Notes: generated from the sequence alone by a model not told the origin. A stretch of DNA of 64,000 nucleotides from Ephemerocybe angulata (GCA_013368325.1 JAACJK010000220.1:806001-870000); one strand, 5' to 3'. Positions 12,526 to 25,591 are shown, counted from the stretch's first letter. Translations and numbers: made by a program.

Positions 12526-14904
12526 ATGGACGAAGGACCTGTCGTTGAGACCCCGTCGTGGAAGAGAAAGCTAAAGAAAATCATATCTAGACTCAGACCG
12601 AGTGGCCAGAATGCTAGTGAACTTCGACTACGCCGGCGACAAGCAATGCTACAGAAACTCCAGCGGCATTTACCCCTCATCAAGTGAGTGTCGGCTTCAC
12701 GGAGTAGTACTGAATACTGAAGAGCGTCAAGAATACTTCTTTTCGTCGTCGGATACGCTTGGATGGTAGCCATCCCATTCCCTGACCTTGGCCGTGGGAC
12801 CTACATCGACGAAAACGCGCTCCAGCCCGCCCAGGTACCACTTGTGCCCTCGGAATGCCCGGCGCCCATTAGCCTAACGCTTCGCTAGGTGACGACATAC
12901 TGGAATTGGGGAGAGGTGCACTCTGCGGATCGATATCTGGATGAGCTGGAGAAGTTAAGGGCGGCGAATGCCTCAAGTGAAGAGTACGCCTTGCATCTCA
13001 TTTTCTCCCTGTCGCCGCTGACTTCTTCGTTAGGCGGGCTAATTTCGTGAAGGCAGAGTTCCAAAATCTTGGCATACCAGCCGCGACGCAGAAGTACAGA
13101 TTCGCAGTCGGAGATACGGTGCGTTCGAAGTCTTTAGCACGAGGGCTAGCTAACGAGGACACCAGAACCTGACAGGTAACAATGCCTATGCCATATCCTC
13201 GTCACCGCGCACCTCGGGGAATGAGGCAATGGTCATCTCTGCCTCCTGGATAAGAAGACACGACCAGGGCGTCGAAGAAGAACTCAACTTGAGAGGGGTG
13301 GCAACTGTACTTGCACTTGCGAAGTACTTGAAAGGTAAGCTCAACCGAATGATCGCCGGTCGAAACCTGATTTTAGTCTAGGCTACTCTTTGTGGGCGAA
13401 GGACCTGGTGTTTGTTGTCAGCGACGGATACCTTGACGGTATGCAAGCATGGCTGAACTCCTACCACGGCGAAATACAGACAAGTGAGCGCCTTAACAGT
13501 TCATGCCGACTGTAACTGACAAGGCCAAAGACTTGGACGCGGATGAACTCCCCCATACCTCCGGAGTAATTTGGAATGCATTGGCTATCGATTATGCCTG
13601 CCACTCTTTCTCCCACCTAGGAATATTCCACGGTTAGTCCTTCCATCCCCATCTAAGTACTCCAGCTCACGTCAACAGAGGGTGTCAATGGAAGACTTCC
13701 CAACCAGGACCTCATTAACTCTTTCGAACGGATATCACGGTACACAGGTGGTGTTCCTGTCGTCATGTACGACCATATCCAAGAATTCGCGGCCCTGAGT
13801 TGGCTGCCAAAAGTGATCAGAAACAACGCATTAGTCCAAACGTACGCAGTGCGTGCGCGGAACGTAGCTCGGCACATTGGTTATCAAGCGCCCGGTCGCC
13901 CAAGTGGAATTCATGGCCTCTTCCAACCGTCAGTATAGCTGAACCCCATTCCCACACGTTACCTTTTTGCTTACCTACCTTTGAAGGTATCGAATCGACG
14001 CCTTCACGATATATGCTGTATGCGCTCAGGGCCCACACGGGTTCCATGCTCTCGGAAAGTTAGTTTACCTTTTCTGACTCGATGAACTAGTCTTAACGTT
14101 TCTTACAGGACCATTGAATCTACACTACGTACCATGAACAATCTCCTGGAACGTCTGCATGCTTCATTCTTCTTCTACATCCTCACCGACTCCCTGCACT
14201 TCAACAAGATAGGGAGCTATCTTCCTAGTGTTATTCTCATCAGCGTATCTATGATGTTCCATGGCTTGGACATCTGGGTCTCTGCGGGCTGGAGATTTGT
14301 TCAACCCTCACCTTCTGAAAAGCCCCAGGACGCCCACTGGGCCAGGAGGCAGCGACCTGTCCTCGCTGTTCTGGCAATTATGGCGGCGACCCATATTCTA
14401 GGTGCAATGCTCTTTGTCTCTCTCACTTCTCGATATGCTTTTGCAAACTATCAGGTGATGGTCATCAACCCAATGCATGTCCCCTAGCTGATGTTCCCAT
14501 AGATTGCATCGTCTATCTTATTTGCCGCAGTAGCAGCAATACCTCTCCTCGCACTTCTGTTGCGACCAGAGCGTCGACCTGAGGTTGCGCCACTATCGAC
14601 TGTCCTGAAGGCTCTGAACTTGTGTTTTGCCTCTACAATCATCTCGGTGATTTCTGTACTAAACTTCTCCCTTGCACTTTCACTTTCCATCGCCTTAGGG
14701 ATCCCTCTTATGATTTCGAAATCCTCCAGTTTTGCTCGGTACCCTGTTTATATCATTCTCGCCATCGGATGGCTCCCACTCTTAACGAAACAAACACAGG
14801 AAGTGCTATGGAATTGGGAAGTCCTCTCTGTATGGTTTGCGCCTATAATATGTCTGGTCTATGTTCCCCTTGTATTACAGGCAGCCATCATCGCCTTACT
14901 ATAA
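12526..14904 (+). CDS. GAA1: GPI transamidase subunit GAA1
   Basis: GAA1 is the polytopic ER-membrane subunit of the GPI transamidase complex that attaches GPI anchors to proteins. The start at 12526 (MDEGPVVETPSWKRKLKKII) leads in frame to LRRRQAMLQKLQRHLPLIK and, after an intron at about 12682, to the first membrane segment. The lumenal M28-like domain follows: TYWNWGEVHSADRYLDELEK, GNNAYAISSSPRTSGNEAMV, WAKDLVFVVSDGYLDGMQAW and GLFQPYRIDAFTIYAVCAQG. The last third is a series of hydrophobic segments (from VILISVSMMFHG near 14230 to VYVPLVLQAAIIALL at the stop), as in the family. Around ten short introns are used. Length, about 600 residues, is usual. Confidence 0.92.
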
Positions 14905-14990
14905 ACTATAATACAAGTGTCGTTCTGTGCTAACGTCCATTTTATTATACAAATCAAAGTCGAGCGCAAGCGCCATCGTGAAGATTATTC

Positions 14991-16711
14991 TCAGCTCATA
15001 TCCATATCGCCCTCGTCTGGCCCAAACAGATCGTCGTCGCCGTCTTCCTCTCCTCCATCCCCACCGACTTGATCCCCGTCGGACTCGCCACCAGTTGCCT
15101 GTATGCCTTCCTTTTTCATTCGTTGTTTCTCCCTCATTTCGTCCTTCTGAGCCCTTTTCATCTCGAGATCTGCTGTCAACTTCTTCAGTGCATCCTCGAA
15201 TCGTTTCTGTCAAACATGTAAGTTGACGACCATTATTGAGCAAGGATTGACGGACCCGGATCAAAGGGTTTGAAGAACTGGCGACTTCTGTCTGTTTCTT
15301 CGTCACTGCAGCTTCCAAATCTCGGATTTCTTCATTCAGGAGATGCCGAGCTTGCACTTCTTCGTCGTCGTCGTCATCGTCGTCCTCTTCTTCGCTCTCA
15401 TCCTCATCCTCGTCTTCTTCATCCCCACCATTCTCATCCATGTCATCGCCAAGCGCCATGTCGAGTTCAGCTGCGAGTTCCTCGTCGATGTCGCCTTCAG
15501 GCTCAGCTTCTGACTCGTCGTGCTCTTCAAGTTCTTCATCCTCGTCGCCCTCCCCTATGTCTCCTGTGTTTGCTTCTCCCAGGTCGGACACTGCTGGTGT
15601 AGGGGCATCCAGGGGCACTTCCTGCTCGATGTACTCCGAGTCCGATAGGTCGGGGTTGACGTTCTCGAGGACATCTGGTGGCGGTTAGGTTTGTCACTGA
15701 TCTGTAGGTCATAGGCTTACCATATTTCACCTCAGAAGCCATTGCATCTTCGTCAAGTAGCCGCTCAACTTCCTGCTCAACACTTTCAATCGTCTGTGGG
15801 TTTACATGAGCAAAGTAACTTCAGTTAAAAGAATGCTTCACGTACTCTTCTATTGACTCGCTTTCGGAACCGTCGCTTTCTGACATGGTGCAGTGGTGGT
15901 GTGATTCCATGTGGCCATATGAACTCGTCAATGTTGAAGTTCTTGTGGCCGGTAAGGTTACTTTCATCGGGTATCTTGTCTTCGACAACCAGCATCTATA
16001 TGTGAGAGAGAATCTTGTGGGTATTTCGCCACTGTAAAAGGGTTAAGCTGTCTCAACCTGGCATATGTCGGCAATCTTGAACATCTGTTTGTTGTCCAGC
16101 GTCTTCTGCGACTCGATGATACATGGAAGATCTACGAGTTTAGTAGAGTACAGGTTGTTCCCGATGTGAAACACCCCTCTTCTTGAATCTGAGAGAGCCG
16201 TAAAGAGTAAATATACGAAGGATAGGGAAGAAGCGCGTAACGCACCTTTGAACTTGAACCACACGTCATTCGACACCTCCCTAGCCGCCACCATCTTTCT
16301 CATCTTCTCCAAATCCTCTCCAGGGGGTAGCCGAAGGATGAACTGTTCCTCGAATGACAGGTCCTCATCGTCAGAGTCAAGTTCCCTGTCGTATGGGCCC
16401 AAGAAGGAGGTGCCAGGGGCTTGGGACGCGGCCTTGTCGCTTAGCTTGAGCTTGAGCTTCGGCTGGTGTTTTGGCTTCGAGGCAGACGAGCGAGTCGTGC
16501 GTTCGGTCGACTCTATGGGCTCTGTGTACACAGAGGCATTGCTGGAGGCACGGGTGCGCAGACGAGAAGACATTGATGCCTTGTCTTCCACGGTTCGGCC
16601 ATTACTGCTGGAATAGGCCTGGGAAGGACGGTCATTTCGGTTCCCGGACGAACGCTGATGGATTGGTTGAGTGGGCTCCAAATCGTCGACGACGATAACG
16701 TCCTCATCCAT
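14991..16711 (-). CDS. TAF7: TFIID subunit TAF7 (TAFII55)
   Basis: TAF7 is a subunit of the general transcription factor TFIID and binds TAF1. The start at 16711 (MDEDVIVVDDLEPTQP) is chosen over an in-frame ATG 16 codons upstream because it opens the acidic N-terminus. The TAFII55 N-terminal domain is clear: FEEQFILRLPPGEDLEKMRK, VSNDVWFKFK, then after an intron DSRRGVFHIGNNLYSTKLVD, LPCIIESQKTLDNKQMFKIA and, further on, a segment ending FIWPHGITPPLHHVRKRRFR. The C-terminal half is strongly acidic (Glu/Asp runs at 15350-15560), then a coiled-coil stretch and DDDLFGPDEGDMDMS before TGA at 14991. The start lies 337 bases from the divergent SAM37-like gene; the stop lies 86 bases from that of GAA1. 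Confidence 0.92.
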
Positions 16712-17048
16712 TGAAGCAATTAATGAATGCCCCCAGAATATTGTTAAGGTCGAAGACAAGAGAGAATTCTAGCCGACCGCAACTTTCCCGAAAACCGATC
16801 TTCCAAGACAATGTCACGTGTTCGGCACAAAGTACTCGAGCTCGTCGTCGGCCGCGATGAGCAGCATGCTTCGGACGATTCTTCTCCAAACTGCTACGTA
16901 TGTAGTAGGATATATACGACCTTGAAGACCTTGGGCACTGCTGAAAGGCTGAGCTTCACCCGTCCCGGAATGATGTGTGGACAACATTTCTTACGTCACA
17001 AGAGCCAGGTTGGACCAGGACCACGACGACCGCGACGCGTTCAGCAAC
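16712..17048. promoter_or_regulatory. Divergent promoter region of TAF7 and the SAM37-like gene
   Basis: The start codons of the two genes are 337 bases apart. A TATATA sequence occurs at 16911-16916, about 135 bases before the SAM37-like ATG on the plus strand. No coding exon is supported. Confidence 0.35.
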
Positions 17049-18441
17049 ATGGCCCATAACTTGCCAGCCTCCGAAATCAAGCTCTACGTTTGGCCGAAAC
17101 TCTGGGACATACCTTCTTTCGACCCTTACAGTCTGAGCGCCATCTTGTACCTCCAACTCGCTGTCCCGGGGAAATTCAGCGTCGTCGAATGTACTGACCC
17201 AGACCTCTCTCCCAGCGGTAAGTAAAACCTTTTCAACAGTCGTGAGTGGGCTGGCGAAATACTACGCACCCGAACTGACACACTGACCACGCAGGGCAGC
17301 TACCTTTTCTTGTTCATGGCCAAGAGCTCGTTGCCTCCTTCTCCTCTATCGTCAAATATGTTGCGAATCTCGCGAAAACGGAGGGTTCAACATATCCCAG
17401 TGGAGATGTAGATGAGTTTCTGTCCACTGCAAAGCGGTCCCAAAGGAATGCTTGGTTGGCCCACGTCGAAGCAAACTTGGGAAATCTTGTTGTGCGCTCC
17501 TTTAACCTGTCTACTCTGCTGTAATGTACTCACCCTTGTTTGACAGGCATCCGCGCTATACGCCACACAAGAAAACTGGGAAGGACTCACACTTCCGGGG
17601 CTTGCGTCACTGTTTCCTCTTCCTCAGCGATACTTCGTGCCACAGAAACTGAGAGAAGCATATCAGCCTCGTCTAGAAGGTGCCGGCCTGTGGGCTCATC
17701 CACCTCCGGATGAAGAAGAGAAGAAGAAGACCCCATTTGAGAAAGAGTTGAGAAAGAAGCCTACTATTGATAAGAGAAAGTTCTTGCTCGTATTCCAAAG
17801 GGAGAAGGTGAGCGGTGGCTTGTATCCTTTCTTCTGGGCCGAAGCTTATTACATTGCAGTTCGTGGAGAAGGCAAAGCCAATACTCGATATATACTCGCG
17901 TTTACTCGCAGAAAACACATTTCTGTTTGGGGATCAGTGCGTAATAGGTTCTCAGGAAGTGTATGTGACCTCATAAACTTTTCTTATCAGGATATCATCA
18001 CTCGATGCTGCGCTTGCCTCCCGGATTATCCTCCTTCTAAACCCGCCATACCCTGAACCGACAATCAAAGATCTACTAACAACCTCGTATCCTAACCTTG
18101 TCGCGCACGCTCAACACGTTCAGGAGCAAGTCCTGGGATCCAATGCGCCGTCTATCAAGACCGAATCCCACCGCCATTCTGTCTGGTCGCTCATACCTTC
18201 CGGGATATTTAGCCGCAAATCACCAATTCCTAGATTGACTATTGAAAAAACAGATGAGGAGAGGCACGTAGACCGCATGCGCTGGGGATTTATCGGACTG
18301 GTGTTCGGAAGCCTTTGTGCATATATTGCTGTGCTGGGTGCAATCAATGCGCCTCAGATTCGACAAATACAGCGCAGGCTGGCTGAAGATAGACGTCGGG
18401 AAGCAGGAGGTAGTGACAACGAGGAAGAGGATTCAGATTAG
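17049..18441 (+). CDS. SAM37/metaxin-like mitochondrial outer-membrane protein
   Basis: The protein looks like the Tom37/metaxin family, which forms part of the mitochondrial sorting and assembly machinery (SAM) for beta-barrel proteins. The start at 17049 (MAHNLPASEIKLYVWPK) gives the thioredoxin-like GST N-terminal domain: PSFDPYSLSAILYLQLAVPG and, after an intron, GQLPFLVHGQELVASFSSI. The middle holds the helical GST-like C-terminal domain (WLAHVEANLGNL, RYFVPQKLREAYQPR, FGDQDIITSLDAALASRIIL). One hydrophobic helix, WGFIGLVFGSLCAYIAVLGA, lies near the C-terminus and is followed by a charged tail ending EEEDSD, fitting a tail-anchored outer-membrane protein. About four introns. SAM35-type relatives are the main alternative. 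Confidence 0.84.
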
Positions 18442-18742
18442 CCTCTTCCGTGATCTCACTATTCTCGCCAAGTCTCATGTTGTCCCTGCGATACATGGTG
18501 CTATTTCAGGAGAATATTTTGTGGTGTCGCCTTTGCTTACTGTCCGTAGTAGAATAACAAGCATACATATTGCGCGCTTAGCCACGATTTACATTTTGGC
18601 GCCCAGGCAAAGTACCCACGATGGCTTAGTCATCATCTCTGTCAATGTGGTCACTTGCCACGGTTTCTGCGTCCTGACCATCGTGACAGAAGCCCGTAAG
18701 ATACTTCAGATACCTTATCGGCTTCATCATCCTCAAGGCGTT
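18442..18742. other. Intergenic region upstream of RdRP 1
   Basis: This stretch joins the 3' end of the SAM37-like gene to the RdRP start at 18743. The frame is open upstream of that ATG but the translation shows no RdRP-like sequence, so it is taken as non-coding. Confidence 0.5.
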
Positions 18743-21700
18743 ATGAATATCGATATACGCTTCGTCCCCACGGAAGAAAACGAATGGACAGTAACACGGG
18801 CGATCTCGAGTATCATCCATGCCGACGAGTTCGCCGTATCTGAGGAGGAGAAGCGGGTCAACTTCAAAGTTGAACTCAATCCCAACGAAACTTCAGGGGT
18901 AGGGCACAACCATACAGGCACCCTGACTCTTCCGACAGCCGCCCTCGGGAGAAAGTTCCTCAATCATGTCCGGGACAAGCCTATCAAGCTCTCAAAGCAA
19001 AAACTGAAGTTCTACCGGTCGCAGACAGCTCCGCGTAAACATGTGGTTGCTACCCTCGGCAAGACTCCCTTCGTTAGCCCTGATATCGAAGAAAAACATG
19101 TCAAGACTATGTGGGCTCTTGAAGACAACATCAGGCTCGAGACAGTCCAATTTGGCACACTCTACCGCCCAGTGTACCCAGGAGGGCGCGCATTTTCAGT
19201 TGAATGGGAGAAGACATATACAACTGTAGGACTGGCGACCTTGAAACTAGAGTACGATCACAAACTCATTCGCATCTCAGTTGAGAGAACATCCCTGCTT
19301 CATCCTATGCAATTTCTGACTTATGGCACATCCCAAAGCTAGGCGATCCGCAAACAGAACACATTGGGTACACAGTGGCGATCAACTTTGCAAGTATCAG
19401 GAAGATCGGGGTTGGATATGACTTCGGCCAACCATGCAAGTTCACCTATCCCACTCTCCGAGTATCACTGACCTGGCTCTCTTGGTACAGATGTTCTGTT
19501 TGACACTTTAACACCCCCGGTCATGGAAGTGGTTGAGCTTCACAGGACCCTTACTGGTGACAAGGCTATCGATAACGAGAAATACAAGTGGAGAGTCGGT
19601 TCGCTGGACGAACGGCACGATGCTGTCGCTGCATATGCAACACAGATACGGATCCTCCTTTACCACGACCAAAGAGTTGACAAGCTCGAAGAATTCGTGA
19701 ACCTCTGCGAAATAGCTGGGATTGGAGGACCAAACATCATTGCCAGGTTTCGCCCAGATGCCCTAGATGCCAGTTCAAAGGGGTTCTTCGTGGCGAGCCG
19801 CCTGGCGAGGCTGCATAGAGAATTGGCCCAGTTACCGTGGCATGCCGCCTTTCAACTGGAGGCCCTACTTCGCAACGGCCTGCTTCATACCGGGTTGATC
19901 GAGGAGTTGCTTCCACAGGTAAAACAACTCTGCAAGAAGCACAAACGAAACGACTCTGTCTTTGTTGGGGAACTCCTTCGAGCGTACAACCAGGCATTGC
20001 AAATGAGAAACACCCATACCAATCAGGAACACCCGGTGCAGAAGACCTTCAAAGAGGTGTTGGCAGCCTTTGATTTTTCGGAGAGCGACCTTATGTCTGG
20101 GAACTTCCGGTGTGGACATGTTACGTTCACCCCGACGAGGCTGATATTAGAAGGCCCATACGCAACTCAATCCAACCGAATCATCCGCCAGTATCAGCAA
20201 TTTGCACACCACTTTATCCGAGTCGACTTCCGTGACGAGGATCGCCTACAATACCGCTGGGATCGCTCGGTAGATGGTACGACGTTCCTCCGCGAGCGAG
20301 TTGGCGGCACTCTGAAAGGCGGCTTCGACCTGGCTGGCCGGTCCTTCGAGTTCCTGGCTTACTCGAGCTCTGCCCTCAAGGAACACGCCGTGTGGTTCGT
20401 CACTCCCTTCGAATTTGTCCTCCCTTCTGGAAAGGCCGTTTGGGTTAACGCGGAGTACATTCGACACGACATCGGGGATTTCCATGGAACTGAACTTCTT
20501 CGACACCCGTCAAAATATGCTGCTCGCCTTGCCCAAGCATTTACAGCAACAGACTCGTCTGTCAAGGTCCACCGAAACAACTGGGAGGAGGTTCCCGACC
20601 TTGGAAACAAGCCCTACTTGTTTACAGATGGTGTGGGTACGATCTCAAAGGATCTGCGTGATCGTATATGGGAGGCAATGATAAAGAATGGGAAGAGACC
20701 AGGAAATGTGGTTCCTTCAGCTGTAAGTCCAACGGCAACTGCGCACAATGCCCCCATCCTGATGGTTCTTCTCTTAGTTCCAGATTCGCTTCCTGGGATT
20801 CAAGGGTGTTGTGGCGGAGGACGGAGAGATGGACGAAACAAACAAAAAGAGAGGGCCAGGAGAACATCACATCCATATGCGCTTGAGAGGCTCTATGAAA
20901 AAGTTCGAAAATGATAGGCTTGACGAGGCCGAGATTGAGATCGCTCAGGCGTTCCATGCGCCGAATGTCTGCTATCTGAACAGGCCGGTCTTGTCAAATT
21001 GGCTAAAAAGGCAACTGGGGCTAACAAGACACAATTTAGACCTTTGGTTATGCTTCTTGAGGATCTCGGGACCAGGCGAGATGAATTCTTGAAGTTGCAG
21101 GACATAGCAATCGCCGAAGCGCGAACCATAGACGGGGGCATCAAAGAGTTCCACCAGTTCCTTTCTGGCCACGGTCTAGGAAATTCTTACAGGATGCCAT
21201 ATCTCCTCGGTCGACTGCGCGGCCTGGGTTTAGACATCAACCCTAACTCACGGTCACAGACTATCGACACTCCGTTCTTGCGCCTTTTGCGCAGTGTCGC
21301 AATTACAGAGGTTCTACGAGACATCAAGCATAGCGCGCGTATCCCAATCCCAGAGAGCTACCTACTGGTGGGAATCGCTGATGAGGGTGTCGCATACGAG
21401 GAAGCTGGTTATGAGAATGTTTTCAAACTGGAGGAAGGCCATATATATGGTGAGAAGCTATGTGGTTCTTAAAGTATGTATCGCAAGCTTGACGCAACAC
21501 CCATAGCTTGCATTCAGAGACCAGACGACAAAGAGCCAACTTGGCTTGAAGGGATGTGCTCTATATCCAGGAGTCCAGTTGTGCATCCTGGTGACGGTGA
21601 GTAGTTTCCCTCATATGGGAGAATGATTAACAAACCTTAAACAAACATGAAGTCCAGCGGGTGTATGCCATCGGAAAACCTCCAGATGATTGTTTCTGTG

Positions 21701-23056
21701 CGTTCAGAGATCTTAAAAATCTTGTAGTTCTGCCTTCCGTTGGTAAGTGACCGAAGTTCATTTCACACTTTGCAAGCGGTTCTGTGTATTCACCCGTGCA
21801 TTCCTCTGCTACAGGTGATCGCTCCCTTGCATCATGTCTAGGAGGAGGCGATGTAGACGGGTACGAGGTTTCCTTAATCGCGAATAAGTATGATCCTGAC
21901 CAGAGCACTACTCACTCAGTGATTTGTTTGCCGTCATCACCGACCCTTCTCTCCTGCCGAGTCAGGTTGAGGAACCGGCCAACTATGAGCCTCTGGAACC
22001 GGAACTTTTGGACAGGGACTGCGAAGTCAATGATATTTGTGACTTCGTCGTCGAATACATCAATTCGGATGTCCTGGTATACATATTCCTCATACTCTAC
22101 CAGGTTCTCGCTAACAGTAGAATTATATTCCTCCAGGGCCTTCTCTCCGATCGTCTGCTTGTTATTGCAGGTACGCAAGTTTGTCTGAGAAGATTTGACG
22201 TCACTTCCCTGATATTCTCCCTCAGACCAGTCGAAGGAAGGCTTTATGGATCCTGCGTGCCTTATCCTCGCGGCTCTCTGCTCACAGGTGCGTTGCATGG
22301 GGAGCTTTAAAACGTAGTCAAGCTAACTCTATACAATCTACACAGGCCGTAGATTATCCGAAACAAGGCATCCCAGTTGACCTGAACGGGTTTGACCTCC
22401 CTCGGACGCTCATCAGATGCAAACCAGATTGGCACGCTGCAGAGGTCGTCTCGCCGCGAGAAACGGACTACTACCGATCCGAAAGGGCCCTCGGATACCT
22501 CTTCCGAGCCATAACACTTGACGATATCACTGAAGAGGACAAGAAGTTGTCTCCCAGCAAATACCCCCCTCTCACGGACGCCATATCCAAGGTTCTAATG
22601 CCATATGTTAGGGAATGCATTGGCGCTTCCTCGAGGCCTGGCGGAGATTTCACCGAAGTGGAAAAGATCTTCCATCGCTATGTCGCTGAGCTCGATTATA
22701 TCTGCATCACACATACCCTGTCCAATACCCCTGGAGTGAGGCTGTTGGAGGCGGAGGTGGTGGCTGGGACGATTCTTGCCAAGTGCTCGCAAAAGCGGAT
22801 GAGGCAGGACAGAATCTACCGCGTCCGAACACATTCACAGGCACTGGTTGAGGATGCGAAGAAGGATCTCGCGGGAAAGAGCCCTGAAACCATCGAACTC
22901 AACTTGGTCGGCCTCAAGAAAGCGTGGAAGGCTTGGGAGTTCAGCCAGAAGTTCAGCGAGAAACACGGCGCGAATAGCTTTGGGTTCATCGCTTTGGGTG
23001 TTATATTCGACTGCCTCGGTAAGCTCGGCGTTCAGTTGCCGGAGGAGAAGGATTAG
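18743..23056 (+). CDS. Cellular RNA-dependent RNA polymerase (RNAi RdRP), intact copy
   Basis: Eukaryotic RdRPs of the QDE-1/RDR class copy RNA into double-stranded RNA for Dicer, and in fungi act in quelling-type silencing of repeats. The start at 18743 (MNIDIRFVPTEENEWTVTRA) matches the start of the second copy at 33521. The core is recognisable: FRCGHVTFTPTRLILEGPY, RVDFRDEDRLQYRWDR, LAGRSFEFLAYSSSALKEH, LRHPSKYAARLAQAFTATDS, LFTDGVGTISKDLRDRIWE and IRFLGFKGVVAEDGEMD. The catalytic DxDGD motif reads GGGDVDG-DLFAV and is split by an intron at 21861-21919 between Gly and the last Asp. The C-terminus ends LGKLGVQLPEEKD. About eleven introns. One join near 19270-19340 needs a GTTGAG donor, and another (20984-21039) fits best with a GC-type donor. 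Confidence 0.94.
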
Positions 23057-23101
23057 AAGTGTTACATCTATGAAATATATACCACAATCTATGCAAGTGC
23101 G

Positions 23102-24540
23102 TCAGGTGCCTCCTCTAGTACGGCGGCGCGTCAGCCGTGGTGTTTGATCTATTGCGTCGGAAGGCGCCCTTTCAGCCTTCCGTTTAAGCGGCGAAGGGGA
23201 GGGAACAGGAAGCGGTGAAGTAAGCACGTCTGGACGGTCGTCTATAGCCAGCTTTTGGAGAGCCTTAGTTGGCGAGGCTAAAGGGGTCTTGCTCGGACTT
23301 GTACTAGCAGTAGCCTCCAAACCATAGTTGGAGAATATCTTTAAATCTGCAGTAAACAAGACCTGCACGAAGCGCGTAGCTAGCGTCAATTCGGAGCTCA
23401 AAGAGGGTGGAGGACAGGTTACCGAATATGCCCAGCCTGCATAGTCACCCCAAAGTGACTGCATCTTTCCGTTGACATCGTCGTATAATTTCGGGGTCAT
23501 TGTAGCCTTCCCTGACGAGCCTTTAAGCCCGTAGTGTTTTACCGCAATCTGGTACACGTGTGTATCCACTGGAACGACTTCACTCTAGGACAAATTCAGC
23601 AGGGGGTAGTTGGAAAAATGGGATGATTCTACCCACCTTGTCCATACTCATAAGGAGGACACAGTCTGCTACCTTTCGGCCTACGCCAACGAATTTCATA
23701 AGTTCTTCCCGTGCCGCAGCTGTGTCGACTTTCCGCAGAGTCTCGAGCCATATCTCTGACGGCTCCCTGTAACCAGAGGTTAAAGGCTCAGCCCCGTGTG
23801 CGTCGACCAGCATTTTGGCTGTTCGTTGTATGTATTCTGCACGATACCCAAACCCCAAGGATCGGAGAGTCGCGTTCACTTCAGACGCGGCTAGGACGGA
23901 GGGACTAGGGAATGGATGGTATGTAGCCATTTCCTCCGGGTTGCAAGGGTCTGGAAGGGATAGAAGTGGCGGAGAGAAATGCTTGCATAAGTTCTGCACC
24001 ATTTTAGATATCCGGGTGATGTTATTGTTCGATGAGCAAATGAACCTGCTCGAAGCTTAAGTACGGTAAGGAGAGCAATATGAGAGACACTTACGAGATG
24101 AGGTTTTCCCATGGATCCTGCCTCAAGATTCGGATTCCCTTGAACCGGTCTTGGAATTTCGTGAACACAGCATCTTTGAGTGCCCATTCCTTGTACAACT
24201 TCTCCAAGTCCACATCCAGCTGGAAGTAATCTTTCAGCCATACGAGGGTCTCTGCTTCGCGTTTAGCTTCTTCGATAGGCGTCGGCGCAGCATCCGAGAA
24301 ATAAGACCTGTAAAAGAGTGTGCTAGAGGTTTGTTGGAGGCAAACAACGCGGTCTCTGAGGCAAAGTCGGTATTCATGGGTCAAAAGTTTGTCGTTATCG
24401 TCCTCAGCAACCGTTTTTCGCTCGGGCAGGGGCAGAATTGACCACCGGAAAGATTGTCCGCATTTAAGAACCGCCGCCAGAGATAGTTGAGCGACAGACA
24501 GAGGTAGGGCATGAAATCCCTTAGGGATGGTGGAGGTCAT
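23102..24540 (-). CDS. OGG1: 8-oxoguanine DNA glycosylase OGG1
   Basis: OGG1 is the bifunctional base-excision repair enzyme that removes 8-oxoguanine from DNA and nicks the strand. From the ATG at 24540 the N-terminal domain shows LSLAAVLKCGQSFRWS and VVCLQQTSSTLFYRSYFSD. After an intron near 24090-24000 comes ICSSNNNITRISKMVQNLC, a family signature. The helix-hairpin-helix reads LMKFVGVGRKVADCVLLMSM with the Schiff-base Lys in GVGRK, and VPVDTHVYQIA supplies the catalytic Asp. LWGDYAGWA and VLFTADLK complete the fold. The last about 70 residues are basic and Pro/Ser-rich (KRKAERAPSD.., LTRRRTRGGT), plausibly a nuclear signal. Its stop lies only 45 bases from the stop of the convergent RdRP gene, so the 3' UTRs must overlap. 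Confidence 0.93.
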
Positions 24541-25526
24541 TGAGCGAGGGGACGGAGCGCGAAACGGGAATTGATGACAACTTCACCTTCAGGTGCATGG
24601 GCCGGTCGCTCTTCGGTGTTTACTCCCAACTTCCTCCTCTCCATCTCACTCAAACCTCCAGGTGCCCTTAACTACTCATTTGAAGGCCGTCGAAACTCTG
24701 GCCAACAAGAAACGCTGTGCTGGAACGGCGCTTGCTTGACAACGAAGCTTGAGCGAAGCAACTCTCCCTACCTCACCCCAAAGAAGCCAGATATTCGCTG
24801 GTTCGCTCTGACTTCGACCGGCCGGGCCTTCACCAGCTGAACCTTCCCCGATATTGGCGGTGTTCCTCATCTCCCAACGGGCGACTCAACCAGGTCTTGC
24901 CCCAGGGTTCATCCCAGAGTCGACCGTTGCCCTCTCAGGTCATCCGTCCCAGCTTCCGGCTCCTCCTTTGCAGTCACTCCCACACCAAGTGGCGGTAAGT
25001 GCAATCTCAGCATCTAGGTCGTACTCGTGGTACCGGCTGTCTAATAGGTGCTGGCTCAACGGCTCGAGGGTCGCTGAATTCCGAGTTGGCCGACCAACTC
25101 CGATGTGCGTCCAAGTTTGCAGGCTCCATCCTGCATTGTCTTCTCAAGCCTATCAAGTTAGTCACCCAGATTGAGGATTGGTGCTCTACCTCTCTATCGT
25201 GCTGTACATCCGTATAAACCTGAATGTGACTGGAATCGCTTGGAACATCAGCTATGCGGACTATCTCAGATCGAACAGCATCGAGGGAAACTCGACGTTT
25301 AGCGTCGCATTCGTTGAGTAGTTGCAGTATATACGCCTCGTTGCCGGAGCTCCGGACCCATCAGGTTGTAGCGGAGTCCATCGACTAGCGCCTCGTGTCA
25401 TTCCCAGTGACTAGCATAAGGGGTGCTGTGCAGCCGCTGTACATGTCTGATTCATCCCCCGTCATCGACGAGTACCGTTGTTGAGAACGCGCAGCCTACC
25501 ACGGAGTCACGACTTGCGCATTGGAC
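24541..25526. other. Intergenic region with a possible unassigned spliced gene
   Basis: No confident gene. One pair of plus-strand exons looks coding: a frame ending SSFAVTPTPSG joins, across a canonical intron at 24995-25047 (GTAAGT donor, CTAATAG acceptor), to GAGSTARGSLNSELADQLRC and on to a stop at about 25217. I could not find a start codon in frame, nor a recognisable domain, so this may be a short unknown gene or chance. Confidence 0.3.
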
Positions 25527-25591
25527 TATATACGCTCATCAACTCTCTCCGCTTACCTCACAGCACCTTTCCATTCAACCCAGCTCCGAGA
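25527..25591 (+). promoter_or_regulatory. TATA-like core promoter and CT-rich leader of the Hsp70-like gene
   Basis: A TATATA sequence at 25527-25532 lies about 60 bases before the ATG and is followed by a pyrimidine-rich stretch, a common arrangement for well-expressed basidiomycete genes. Supported by sequence look and position only. Confidence 0.4.

Noticed and set aside
12297..12773. 158-codon minus-strand frame opposite GAA1
   Set aside because: It overlaps the first GAA1 exons on the other strand and its translation has no recognisable feature.
14899..15618. Separate acidic protein gene
   Set aside because: It is the unspliced reading of the TAF7 C-terminal exons in the same direction.
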